A stretch of DNA of 64,000 nt from NCBI RefSeq assembly GCF_932274485.2, contig NC_065880.2, positions 78,921,730 through 78,985,729 on the forward strand, read 5' to 3'. Position 1 is the first letter of the stretch; every line of letters starts with the position of its first letter. A program made the position numbers and the translations under genes. Source of the stretch: Patella vulgata (lineage: Eukaryota > Mollusca > Gastropoda > Patellidae). Of the stretch, positions 44,522 through 54,729 are shown piece after piece. The notes under the pieces are model-generated. The model had not been told where the DNA came from and ran no database searches. It saw only the letters and a list, made by a program, of their open reading frames with translations.

Positions 44522-46298
44522 CTATTCTGAACCATTTGCTATGAAATAATCCAGGACTTCTCCGACTGCTGTAGATTCTTCTAAATCAATAACGCCATCG
44601 CCTAGAAAATAAAAGTTATAAGTCAGAAGACGGTTAATTTTGTTCGGATAACGAACTGTGCTCCTCTAGATGCTGGCTCTGCAATATGATTAAAATAGGT
44701 CTATATTTCGTTTCGTTTTTTTTTATATACTTTCGATGGCCTGCACTACATGAAAATCTCCCCTGTTGTAGCGGGCGGTCGCGTCAGGGGTCATACGAGC
44801 AGCTTTTGGCACAATGACGTCAGACATTAAAATTTGATTAACAAATCAGCGTTGATGTTTCTAGTAGGATACCCACAGTTCCGTGCATCGCACGCAAAGA
44901 ACTTGCTGCAATATACCGTTTTATTGGCTAATCCCTCACATCAAGAAGAACACTCTTCTAGTTCCTAGTGTAGTAAAGACAAGTAAAACGAATGTTGAAC
45001 TAAAAATAGGATCCGTGTTTTAGTCAGATTGTGGCTCTGTGGTGGCTTATGTCATTAAAACAATCCTTTTCATTGTTCTGCTCCTATTGGGTTACTGAAA
45101 ATGGATATAAGCCATACATGGTGCTGTGAGAGAGAGAGGGATGGTGTCTAACGTCCACTTGACACAAACTAGGTCATTTCGGGACTAACACATGGTTCAA
45201 TTTTATTTCATTAATTCGCTTGCGCGTAGGGGTCTTTAGCAGTGGGAGGAAACCGGAGGACCCGGAGAAAACCCACGAGGTTGGACAGGCGACCCTACTC
45301 CTTGTCACGTACAACTGGGGAATTTAAACCCCGCCAGTTGATTCAATGACAGACCGTATGATACAGCGCACAAGTGCTATCGAAAATTGCACCTTGATCA
45401 TTACAGCAGATGTATTTAGCCAAATAATATAATTGCAAAGTAATTGCTGAAACCTCTAAACCTGTGTTAAACTTATTGTTTTCCTGATGGTGTTTTATTT
45501 TATAAATTGTTGAGATTTTGAAAAATGTTGTCTATTTCCAGCTAGTTAATACGAATATGAAATTGATCGGAGAGATTAGCTGTTTAGTTGTATTGAGAAA
45601 TCTATGCGAAATCGATTCTAAAACATTCAGTCTTCTGTTTTATAAATATTTTAAATTCTCTCAAAAATAAATGATTAAAACGTATTTCTTTGTTACACAC
45701 TATGCGAAATGATTAAACCGTTGTTTTTTTGCGTACACACTATGCCTACAATGTATACCTTTAGTATATATTATACGAAAAAGTGAAAACAAACTGATAA
45801 ATATTTCTGATAAAATATCCGGTATTCTGTCTAACCCGTTTGTATCAAGTCAATTTTCAAATATAAGATAAACTAAATAAACTAGTCACTAATCTGAAAT
45901 AATACGTCTTTAAAATGACTCCATCTGGTCTGGTGAATAATTCATATCGTTTCCAAATCAAAGTATCGAAAAAGTATATATTTGAGAAATCCACAAAGCC
46001 TCATTTGTTTTTAAATCTCTTAAACAAGATTTGCTTTTTGTCGTCCTAGTCTGAACAATAGGAAAGGTCAGTCAAGCTATCGTGTTAATAATGTATTGAC
46101 AAGTAAAATATATATTAGATCATAGGAATACCTACCATTAGTATCAAATTCAGCAAAGAATTCGTCTAGTTCTTCTTCACTCTCAATTTCAAGCAATTCT
46201 GCAACTTCTTCACGGGACAACTCACCGTCTTCGAAGCTAGCTTCGGCATTTTGAGCCAGAAAAACTACAGCTACGGTTATCAACAATAAACACTTCAT
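44522..46298 (-). CDS. secreted acidic single-EF-hand peptide, copy D
   Basis: Coding exons 46,298-46,136 and 44,601-44,522 on the - strand. The 80-residue product matches copy A except VLDYFIAN, with the same signal peptide and loop DTNGDGVIDLEE. The exon-1 donor is GTAGGT instead of GTAAGT, still a usable donor. The body resembles A/B, but the DNA from 46,571 upstream resembles copy C, so D is a chimera. Its nearest upstream neighbour is the exon-1 fragment at 46,435-46,570, whose acceptor could compete with that of D for the 5' exon. Confidence 0.86.
44682..45031. mobile_element. 350-bp TIR element, copy D
   Basis: Flanked by TGGCTCTG at 44,674-44,681 and 45,032-45,039 (reverse complement of the A/B duplication). 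Confidence 0.85.
45130..45395 (-). repeat. SINE-A in intron 1 (D copy)
   Basis: Mirror of 15,300-15,585 with a very short GA tail. The adjoining SINE-B is almost entirely lost. Confidence 0.85.
45665..45790. repeat. intron-1 minisatellite, copy D (contracted)
   Basis: Only three or so ~40-bp units remain, against about a dozen in A and B. Confidence 0.8.
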
Positions 46299-46434
46299 TC
46301 TGTAATACAATTATATAATATTACATTAGTTGATAAAATCATATAACATTACACTAGTTTATAATTATATTACTATCAATGGTTATTTTTCGGGCACGCA
46401 AATATAATACACACGGTCAATCGTTTTTACGTCC

Positions 46435-46570
46435 CATCTAGTTCTTCGTCACTGTCAATTTCAAGCAAATCTGCAACTTCTTCACGGGACAATTCACCGT
46501 CTTCGAAGCTAGCTTCGGCATTTTGAGCCAGAAAAACTACAGCTACGGTTATCAACAATAAACACTTCAT
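46435..46570 (-). pseudogene. truncated exon 1 (fragment E) fused to the 5' flank of copy D
   Basis: On the - strand it begins with the same acceptor, ATG (46,570) and signal peptide, and runs 40-odd codons with the acidic sequence to EELD. It then switches without a gap into GGGACGTAAAAACGATTG, which is the normal DNA upstream of exon 1 (compare 13,957). No EF loop and no donor remain. Three bases (ATG) are shared by both partners at the join. Confidence 0.85.
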
Positions 46571-46689
46571 TCTGTAATACGATTATATGATATTACATTA
46601 GTTGATAAAATCATATAACATTACACTAGTTGACAAAATCATACCCTATTATTACAATGGTTGACCAAATCATATTATATTACTCAGGG

Positions 46690-46870
46690 GTTGGATGTCC
46701 GAATATCATATGGTCTGTCATTAAGTCAACTGGCGTGATTTCGATTCCCCGGTTGTACAGCATTGGCCAACTAAGTTCTCATCAGATTGTCAGTGATGCA
46801 GGACGGAGGGCCTGACAAAGACAACTGTCTAGTCGTTCGGATGGAACGGAAAACCGAGGTTTTAATTTCT
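46690..46870 (+). repeat. SINE-A head joined to SINE-B fragment
   Basis: Shorter version of the hybrid at 37,150, confirming that this flank is C-like. Confidence 0.75.
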
Positions 46871-47137
46871 ATTTTTATCAGCACAAAATAATTCGAAAAT
46901 TTTTATAAATAGAATATTGAACAGAATTGCATGGGGAATTTGTTTTTATATCTGTATCTCCGCAAACGGGTTCGCACAGTTTGAATATGTCAAATATTAA
47001 GTTTAACATCACGGCAAAGATCCACAAGGTATCCATATCTCTTTGAAACGAAATGATTCGGATTCAATTTCTACAACAAAATAAAAAAAATAAAAATCCT
47101 AAAAATTAAATGATATGTAATAGAATATTAATGTTAC

Positions 47138-47205
47138 CTGTACACTGTATATCTTTCACTATACTGATAATAGCCTACCTGTTCATAGTTATATAGTAAA
47201 TAAGG
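47138..47205 (-). promoter_or_regulatory. candidate TATA box and 5' non-coding exon of copy D (or E)
   Basis: Complement of TATATAA at 47,189-47,195 and donor GTACAG|GTAACA at 47,138. The flank is almost identical to that of copy C. Confidence 0.5.
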
Positions 47206-47559
47206 TGATATTCATATAATTATTCTATCAAGTTTAAATGATTTTTGATAACCATCTTTATTATGTGGTGTTTTATCGTAAATAGATCTCGATAAATGTG
47301 TTTCCCTATTCGGCTTAGAAATAAAAGGGTAATTCAGGTTATCGGAGATCATCTATTGTCACTTCTGAAAACAACTTGTTATATTCATTCATGCGTTAAT
47401 TGGTTATCGGGAATATTTGTTAAATGTAATTAATATTGTAGAAAGTGTGGACATAGGTTGTCATGACGTGGCACAGAACACGTTGCATGGATGGTGGCAA
47501 TCTGTTTCACAACGGTAATGCGAAAGCCTTCTTTTAGCTCTGTAAAAGATGACCGACCT

Positions 47560-47909
47560 TTAAACATACATTATGCAAGAGCTAAATCTGCCTATTACAG
47601 GTCTTTCTTTAGGTCTGAAATGTTATCTAACTTATTAATTAGACATTAATTAACTTATCCAGACCATAATCAACTCTCGATGGCATTGCTAGCCTGCGAT
47701 ATTTATTGTATTAGGTTCCGATTTCCTGGATAATCGAGACTATGTTTTTTTATTGTACGGACTTTAGTAATGATGATCGAGGCTAGACCGAAAATTCAAT
47801 CGCTAAAATCTCGGTTCATACTGGATCAATTTGACTGAAATTTTCAGCAAATTGCCTTTACAATATCTAGTTTCTAACTATTATCTTATCTCCCATAATG
47901 TATCTTTAA
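47560..47909. mobile_element. TTAA-flanked MITE with proven borders
   Basis: TTAAACATACATTATGC to CATAATGTATCTTTAA. The C-linked flank at 38,314 is the same DNA without it, which fixes both borders and the TTAA duplication. Confidence 0.92.
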
Positions 47910-48154
47910 GTTAGCGTGCAGTATAGGACTAGGTATGGCGGCAAATCATAAGGCGTCGATAGCATGTGCGTTGTTTATATCGGACGTATTAAACTGGTTC
48001 GGACAGCATTGAGCCCTTTCACTATTCAATGTACCTAATATTTTTTTATGCAGTTATATCTTCTAACACTTTTATTTTTTTTCTTCATAATTTAAAAAAG
48101 ATGTTGCTGAAGAATAAGGTTAATAATGAGAGCTAATTAACTCCCGAATATTAA

Positions 48155-48580
48155 AGTAGCCAAGTCTCTAACTCAATATGATCAAAGATTTTCGACATTG
48201 AAAACACGAATTATTTGTCAATTCAAATCAACACTGGTCTTGTGATCTTACAGGGAAAAGATGGGCTTCTGATATCCAATGTTCAAGACAAAATAAACAT
48301 TTTACTATTGGTACACGAATCGTGTACCATAATGCGTTTCAGCGCCATTTGGAACAAGGTACTCAAAGAACAGGGCTAGACATATTCCACAAGTCATGTC
48401 AAATGGTGTCGCTATATTCTTATCTGGAGAACATGCGCAATAAATACCAGCGGTGTAGACTGGAAAAACCAGACGCTAAAGATTGCCATTCACATGAGAC
48501 CTCTGGCATATTTCGCCGAACATAACTAATTAGAAATTACAGTAAAAACAAAAACGATTGAATGTAAATTAGTTTATATA
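48155..48580 (+). repeat. conserved segment, copy 2
   Basis: GTCTCTAACTCAATATGATC, ACACGAATCGTGTACCATAA and CGAACATAACTAATTAGAAA match 57,310-57,745 in order, and its right part matches 10,205-10,330. It ends with GTTTATATAGAAG, TATA-like, about 2 kb upstream of the peptide gene at 50,595. No known element borders seen. Confidence 0.6.
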
Positions 48581-48589
48581 GAAGTTATA

Positions 48590-48780
48590 TTTCAATAATT
48601 CGCTTGCGCATGGGGGTCTTTAGCAGTTGCAGGAAACCGGAGAACCTGGAAGAACCTCTCGAGGTTGGACAGGCGACCCCACTCCTTGTCACGTACAACC
48701 GGGGAATCGAAACCACGCCAGTTGATAAAATGACAGACCTTATGATACAGCGTACGCGTGCTAACCATTCGCCCCCCCCC
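48590..48780 (-). repeat. SINE-A
   Basis: TTTCAATAATTCGCTTGCGC to GTGCTAACCATTCGCC and a C run. The tail side is missing. Confidence 0.85.
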
Positions 48781-48913
48781 CCTTACCACCCAAGTTTCTT
48801 CAGCTATTCAGTTATATCTCAATCTCGTATCTGTTAAATTTTTTTATTAATCCCGGATTAATTATTGACCCTCGAAACGGACCCCCCGTCTTGCACAAAC
48901 GCGAATCCAATGC

Positions 48914-49555
48914 TCATTTTTTTTTAAACAATATTTTATTCAGAAATTGAAAGGGATTGAGGAACAGGCATAGCCTATATGACCCCTCTCCTAAATGCAA
49001 GAATTGATATGAATATGTAAAAGAAATAAATGAGTAAACAACAAAACAATAAAATGAATACTTAATCATCAACATTTTATATATACATATTTACACATTG
49101 ACTACGCCGTTGTTCATGTTTGCATTTTAATCGATATAGATGTTACACGTATTGATCTTAAAACCTTCTGCTGCTGTCAAGAAACGTGTGGACCTTTTCA
49201 AAGATTGCTAAAGAAATATGACTGCTGCTTACACCGTATAACAGATTATGAGTATTAATAAAATTCGGTGGTAAAAGATTTATAGATATTTTGTGTGCAT
49301 CTGAATGTAAGGAGCAATGTAGAAGAAAATGATCGGTATCTTCGAAGGAATGACCGCAATCACACTCTGGGCTGTCCGAAATATGCCTTAAGAATTTATG
49401 CCCATTTAGGTCACTGCAAGAGAGACGAAGACGACTATGTAATATTTGATTTTTACGTTTGCCAAAGTTGAAACAAGATGGTATATTTTTTATCTTTATC
49501 AGTTATTTTAGTTTTAAATTTACTTATAGAGGTTCAATGAAGCCCGGTTGTTATT
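48914..49555 (-). mobile_element. 5'-truncated LINE (non-LTR retrotransposon) 3' end
   Basis: - strand: end of an ORF2-like frame, a 3' UTR with AATAAA (complement near 48,937) and a short poly(A) at 48,921-48,929. Typical 5' truncation; the target duplication was not identified. Confidence 0.8.
49158..49500 (-). pseudogene. LINE ORF2 C-terminal fragment
   Basis: Reads FGKRKNQILHSRLRL, SDLNGHKFL, then DSPECDCGHSFEDTDHFLL and HC: the Cys-x-Cys ... His-x4-Cys finger found after the reverse transcriptase domain in many Jockey/CR1-like LINEs. The frame ends at 49,158 with SSRRF. Just upstream the related codons are in another frame, so the copy is inactive. The reverse transcriptase itself is not present. 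Confidence 0.75.
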
Positions 49556-49849
49556 GTTATAATAAATTATTTGATCGATATATATTAATCGCAATGACAA
49601 GTTTGCAGTTAGTTATCAATATATATTTATCGAAATGACAAGTTTCCAGTCACTACCATTTACTGAACTATAATATTTACCAATATGACCAACACTACGG
49701 ATGTAAAACAGTTAATTATTTTTCAACGCCTTTTTCATTTATATTATACGACTCTATACCTGTTTTGTGGACTGTAGTATTGCGTTGTTCAATACAGAAA
49801 AAGGTGGGTTATTATTTTGCTCTGTTATTCATATTTGCAATCCCTGGGT

Positions 49850-50097
49850 AGGACCCACAGTGGTTCGATGGGTAAGAAGGTTTCGCCTACGAGTTTGAAG
49901 TTGGCCGCAACAGCACCTGAGGATTAACCAGCCTGGGTGGCTGGAAAGAGAAGGTCGTAAGCCAAATAACAGTAGCCCGTAGCGTCGTTGTTGGGATACA
50001 ATTTCCCTAATGGCAGAGTGCATAGTGTATGTCCGTCTTCATTTCCTGGTTGGGACTGAACAGTAGGACGTTAAACCCCATCTCATTTCATTTCCGT
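49850..50097 (+). repeat. SINE-B, middle deleted
   Basis: ACCCACAGTGGTTCGATGGG head to GGACGTTAAACCCCATCTC and ATTTC tail. Confidence 0.8.
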
Positions 50098-50217
50098 ATA
50101 CCCAGTGAACCAATGGGATTAACACACTTTATTTTTTCTAATCTGGAAGAAATTTACCTACCTTTCTGAATCTTGATTTTGTAGATAGAACGCCAATTTA
50201 GTTTTATGTTTTCGTGT

Positions 50218-50522
50218 TTCTAGCTTCTTTGACACCGCTAATGAAGACGGATATACCTCGTACAATGTGCTATGAGGTATATTTTGCCCTGGCAGCGGCG
50301 CTACGATCTACATTTATATCGAACTCCACCTGTCAAAGGCTATTTTGCGTATAGGACCAGGTGTAAACGGGACCTCGGGTTTTTGTCCCATCCGAACCGC
50401 TGACAAAGGGGAACTATGCCTGGAAGTTAACAATGAACTTTGTCGGTCAACACAAAGATCAATCAAGAGACCTCTAGATTAGCGACCCAACGTCTTACTC
50501 ACTGAGCCACCATGGCTCCCAC
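50218..50522 (-). repeat. SINE-B
   Basis: ACCGCTAATGAAGACGGATA to CTCACTGAGCCACCATGGCT, reverse strand. It ends 70 bases before the start codon of the next gene. Confidence 0.85.
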
Positions 50523-50594
50523 TAGCTTTATTAATTACCGAATACACTTTAATACCGCTTTTTTTTAATTTATTTGTAAAACATGTAGATTAGA

Positions 50595-50786
50595 ATGAAG
50601 TACCTTATCCTAGCAACTCTTGTGGTACTTCTTTTGGTTTCACCTGGTGATTGTGGGTGGACTAGAGCGATCAGAAGGGCTAGTGAAAGATTCGCAAGAA
50701 CTCCAACCGGTCGATTTTTCAGATTGTATCGTGACCACCTTAATGGCAGAAGTATTCCGATAGATGATATACCATACGATGAGTAA
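50595..50786 (+). CDS. secreted cationic amphipathic peptide precursor (antimicrobial-like), gene 1
   Basis: 63 residues: signal peptide MKYLILATLVVLLLVSPGDC, then a mature peptide starting GWTRAIRRASERFARTPTGR and FFRLYRDHLNGR (9 Arg, no Cys), then an acidic tail IPIDDIPYDE. Signal / arginine-rich amphipathic helix / acidic tail is the layout of piscidin- and styelin-type antimicrobial precursors; similarity of layout only, homology not claimed. ATG lies one base after the acceptor GATTAG, so a 5' non-coding exon is expected. A donor at 50,783 (GA|GTAAGT) joins to an acceptor at 51,846. The spliced codons GAA TGA and the unspliced GAG TAA both end the protein at the same Glu. Membrane-active defence is the most likely role. 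Confidence 0.75.
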   Translation: MKYLILATLVVLLLVSPGDCGWTRAIRRASERFARTPTGRFFRLYRDHLNGRSIPIDDIPYDE

Positions 50787-50837
50787 GTATTAGTTAAATA
50801 ATCGCTTTTTTTTCAATATTAGGGGCGTTGAGTTGGG

Positions 50838-51050
50838 CGGCAGAATGGTTTCGATTTTTCCCCGCATTTACTTGACGAAAAGTAGGGTCGTCAGTCCACC
50901 TCGTGGGGTTTTCTGCGTCCTGCAATTTCCTCCCACAGCTAAAGACCCATATGAACAAGCGAATTACGGAAATAAAATTAAACCATATATGTTCGTCCCG
51001 AAATGCCCTAGTATGTGTCAAGTGGGCGTTAAACCCCATTATTTTCTCTC
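50838..51050 (+). repeat. SINE-A in the intron of peptide gene 1
   Basis: GGGCGGCAGAATGGTTTCGA to AGTGGGCGTTAAACCCCATT, head truncated. Confidence 0.8.
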
Positions 51051-51329
51051 CTCTCCAATCATGGGCTAAGTGGAGGTGACGCAATATTGCGCTTAGCAGG
51101 TCTTTAGATTCTTTCATATATTGTTGAGATGCTTGCACTCAATCAGAAAATTGCTTAACAATCAAACGAACTTGACAGTGTTCACATTCTCGTTGGTGAT
51201 AAGGTGATAAACATATGAATTAACAATTCGTGAGCCTAAAAAATCACGCACACCCCTCCTGTTTCTGGGAGGAGAGAAGACCGTATTGAAGGTCATATCT
51301 AAAAGGGGCCGCGGGAAGTGAGACGCTCG

Positions 51330-51745
51330 ATCCCAAGAAAGTTCAACGGGATTTTCCGGCGGCGTTCCCCCTTGACAGCAGTGCATCACGAAGAGTCTGG
51401 TAAGGGAAAAATTATAGTCGTTCGGATAGTACGGAAAACCGAGGTTCCGTGTACATATTGTCGTGCACGGAAAAGAAACCTACCGGATTCATTCACTTTA
51501 TTTGAATTGTTCGTTTGTTTGTGATTTTTGTGTTTTGGTCTTGTCCATATATTTGTCTATGTTTAAATTATGTGTGGTGCAGTCTCCCTGCACTTACTAT
51601 TAACATTTGGAATTCGATATAAGAGTAGGCCGTAGCGCCGCTGTCCTGGCTGAATTTCCCTCATAGCAAACTGCATGGCGCATGCCCGTCTTCATTACCC
51701 CAGTCTGTGCAAACAAATAGAACGTTAAACCCCATTTCATTTCTT
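51330..51745 (+). repeat. SINE-B interrupted by ~115 foreign bases
   Basis: The body to GTGCACGGAAAAGAAACC, then 51,485-51,600 of unrelated T-rich DNA ending CAGTCTCCCTGCAC, then the rest from TTGGAATTCGATATAAGAG to AACGTTAAACCCCATTTC. Confidence 0.8.
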
Positions 51746-51846
51746 TGTACCGCCGTTAACCTCGAATTCGTTACTTTTATGAACAACATAACCTGACCCA
51801 CGTCAATGGATACTTCATTAATTGCATAAATGTTCTTTATTTTCAG

Positions 51847-51920
51847 ATGAAGACACCGAGAATGGAAACTGATTTAAAAAACGGAAATAATCAGTTCAAT
51901 GAATAAAACAATATAATTCC
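51847..51920 (+). other. terminal exon of peptide gene 1
   Basis: The acceptor CTTTATTTTCAG precedes ATGAAGACACC. It contributes one base plus the stop TGA, then the 3' UTR with AATAAA at 51,902. Confidence 0.6.
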
Positions 51921-52029
51921 ATTACTTCGTTGAAATATATTTAGCTATAAGTAATGGCGGGAGAAGTGCACGGAGTAGGATATGCATTTCTGCAGATACC
52001 TTTTTTTATTTGAGAATTTTGCATAGGTA

Positions 52030-52255
52030 ATAAACTTCAGAGAGAGAGAAGGGGGGGGAGAGAGAGAAAGATAGATAAAACGGGAGAGAGCGAGTTGAGC
52101 GTCAATAATTCGCTTGTGCGGAGAAAACCTACGACCTTGGTCAGGCGATCCTATTCCTTGTGACGTAAAATCTTAGGATCGAAACCACATCACGATGACT
52201 CAGTGATACACCTTATGATTCAAAGCGTGCGCTTTAGATCACTACATAATGTTAA
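52030..52255 (-). repeat. SINE-A, degraded
   Basis: GA/G-rich tail, GAGCGTCAATAATTCGC, GGAGAAAACCTACGACC, head GTGCGCTTTAGATCAC. Confidence 0.7.
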
Positions 52256-52546
52256 ACGTCATTTAATTATATTTTCCTAAATAAAAGAGAAAGTGTATGA
52301 GGTATTCAGGCATATATGTATCACCCTCGACTTCCGAGGACCAAGACAAACAGATCAGTCGGAACCACTCAGGAGACTTGACTGCGCCTAAATGAAGTTT
52401 TTGATGGCCCGTAGTGATTTGCACATGTTCTACTGTGACTGGTCGCAGAGTTGACCCCCCAATGTCGCATAGTATGAGTTGAATGAGCCAATAGAAACTG
52501 GTTTAATACTTACGTGAAATGACTAAAATCATCATGGAGTGAAGCT

Positions 52547-52938
52547 AAATGAAATGAAATGGGGATTAGTGTCCTACTGTTCTGAGTTGACTGTTCTAAT
52601 GAAGTCAGGACAATGTAGTGTGCCCAAATACACCAATTAGAAATTACATGCAAAGTTTTGTGTTTCGGGATCAAAGATATGGAAGTTGAGTACATTCTTA
52701 ACTGAAGTCTGAAAATGCTTTGTGAACTCGGGGCCAGGAGAGCGGTGCTACGGTCTGCTCTTATTTCGAATTCCAACTGTCAATGGTGCACGCCAATGTG
52801 TACACAGCACCTCAGTTTTTCGTCCCTTGCCACAGTGTCTGTCCCGGGGGAATCACCCCGGGAAATCCCAGGAAAGAACACGGGACCTCCAAGCTAGCAA
52901 GCCGACGCATTACTCACTGAACAACTGCGACTCCCCAT
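52547..52938 (-). repeat. SINE-B interrupted near its tail
   Basis: AAATGAAATGAAATGGGG to GTTCTAATGAAGTC, about 105 other bases, then GCCAGGAGAGCGGTGC to CTCACTGAACAACTGC. Confidence 0.75.
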
Positions 52939-53011
52939 GTAAACTCCCAATGTCAAGTTACTGGTTGACATACGTACAGGTACGAATTTGGAAAAGGCTA
53001 AAGCTTTTTGT

Positions 53012-53150
53012 TAAGGCCAGCTCAATTTTCATCAAGGTCGCTTCGATGTAAATAAGGTTAGGGCTTGTCATTGCTAGGGTTGGGAATAGAGCTAGACCTG
53101 TTTACGTCTCGTGACCTTTGACCAAACTTGAAGTTGGTCTTATCAAATAG
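53012..53150. mobile_element. short foldback element
   Basis: Same family and order as 965-1125 (CATCAAGGTCGCTTCGATGT, AGGTTAGGGC, CCTGTTTACGTCTCGTGACC). Confidence 0.5.
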
Positions 53151-53232
53151 ATCTAACCATTTGACCACTGTGTCAGACTGAAGAATGGGACCTCGAAATT
53201 TACGGGACCGCTGGTCTTAGTGTATAATAGTT

Positions 53233-54091
53233 CACTCGACAGACTCTGTTACCCTCGGCTGTATGACGGGAAGTGATATGTGCCTACACCTATACAATTG
53301 CGATGTGGCGACCGGTTTACTTAACAGTCAAACTTGTCGCATTTTTAAAAAACCAGCGGCTGCCAGGCAGTATACGCCCACATTTTCGAGAGATGGATAG
53401 AGAACAAGCTAACAAGAAAGTGATTTTTCCTACTCTTCGAAGAGTATATAGAGTTTTCATTGTAAACGTGTCCATTGTTTAAAAAACATCGGCTAAACGT
53501 GAAAGAAAAACAGTTTCAGACACATAAAGCTTTTTAATTAAGATAAAACACTCTTCATGGGCGTCTTCATGGGCGAGGCCATTTGTAATCCGGGAACTTG
53601 AAAGTACTTCTAATGGCTGAATTTTTCATACAGCCGAGGCTAAATGTATGGCGGGGTATCAGGTTCGAAATGCGATCTGCGGTAGAAAGTAGAAAATAAA
53701 AAGCAAAAGAGAAAATTCTTATCCAAAATGGACATTTTCGTGTGGGAAACATATACCGCTCGTGCTTTTCAACCTAATACGTCCACCTTTTCAACTTTAA
53801 GTCGTAAATATTCTACTTTCAACAACATAATTTCTACTTTCAAAAACAGAATTTCTGCTTTCAATAATCAACTTTTGACATTCAACTTTCAACTTCAGAT
53901 TTTCTACTCAAGATTAGGTATCAGGTTAAAAAGCACGAGCGGTATATGTTTCCCACACGAAAATGTCCATTTTGGATAAGAATTTTTTCTTTTGCTTTTT
54001 ATTTTCTACTTTCTACTGCAGATCGCATTTTGAACCTTATACCCCGCCATATAGATGTAGGTTATTGGAGTCTGCTGGGGTTTGCCGAGTG
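53233..54091. mobile_element. Mutator-like MITE with nested foldback
   Basis: Same family as 43,702 (CACTCGACAGA start, GGGTTTGCCGAGTG end, interior CCTCGGCTGTATGACGG). Flanked by the perfect 10-mer TATAATAGTT (53,223-53,232 and 54,092-54,101). It carries the foldback at 53,647-54,051. Confidence 0.9.
53647..54051. mobile_element. foldback element, ~130-bp inverted arms
   Basis: Starts TATGGCGGGGTAT and ends with its inverse. Arms pair through ATGGACATTTTCGTGTGGGA and GCACGAGCGGTATATG. TAAATG / TAGATG at the borders looks like a 6-bp target duplication. The loop has repeated TTTCTACTTTCAA motifs. Confidence 0.9.
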
Positions 54092-54109
54092 TATAATAGT
54101 TGTGTCACT

Positions 54110-54725
54110 GCAATAGGTCTTTCTTACATGCGCTGTGGTCTTAAACAGCCGTTATCATCCTCAGATTTACTCAACTGTGTTTAAAACCACAGTGGGGGGA
54201 GGGGGTCCTTGGGGTACAGCGGGTCTACTAAGTAGAATAGTCTGGGACCTCTGTGCAACTAAATCTGACACTGCCCGATCATCTTTTATAGATCTCTGGT
54301 TGTAGGTGACATTCATTTAGCAGGTTCGGTGGTTTTATCGCGTCGTATGGACACATAAGCCACGATTTGCAGATATATTCTTTAAAAATAACTCATTACA
54401 AAACCCCAGACTGATAAACAATGATCGCAAGTGAAATTATGTGGGTGTGGACGGTCTGTAAGCGTAGCAAAATGGGGTTCCGAGAGCTTGTCACGGTTCC
54501 GACGGCCCTGAAATGGATACATTTTAGCTTTGAACATTATAAATTTTGTAGTATAAGCTTTACGTTAAAACCCGTAGCCAAACCCGCTCCCACCTACACT
54601 AAATTAAACATCCCACGTTAAGACCCTAACCCTTCCATACCCCTAACCACGAGCTAATCTTTATCGGGATTACCCTTATCTGACCCTAACCTCTTTCATA
54701 ATATAAAATATACACAAAAAGAAAG
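54110..54725. other. no gene or element recognised
   Basis: Contains a G-rich stretch (54,193-54,214) and CCCTAACC-type motifs near 54,610-54,690. Nothing else supported. Confidence 0.4.
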
Positions 54726-54729
54726 GCTG

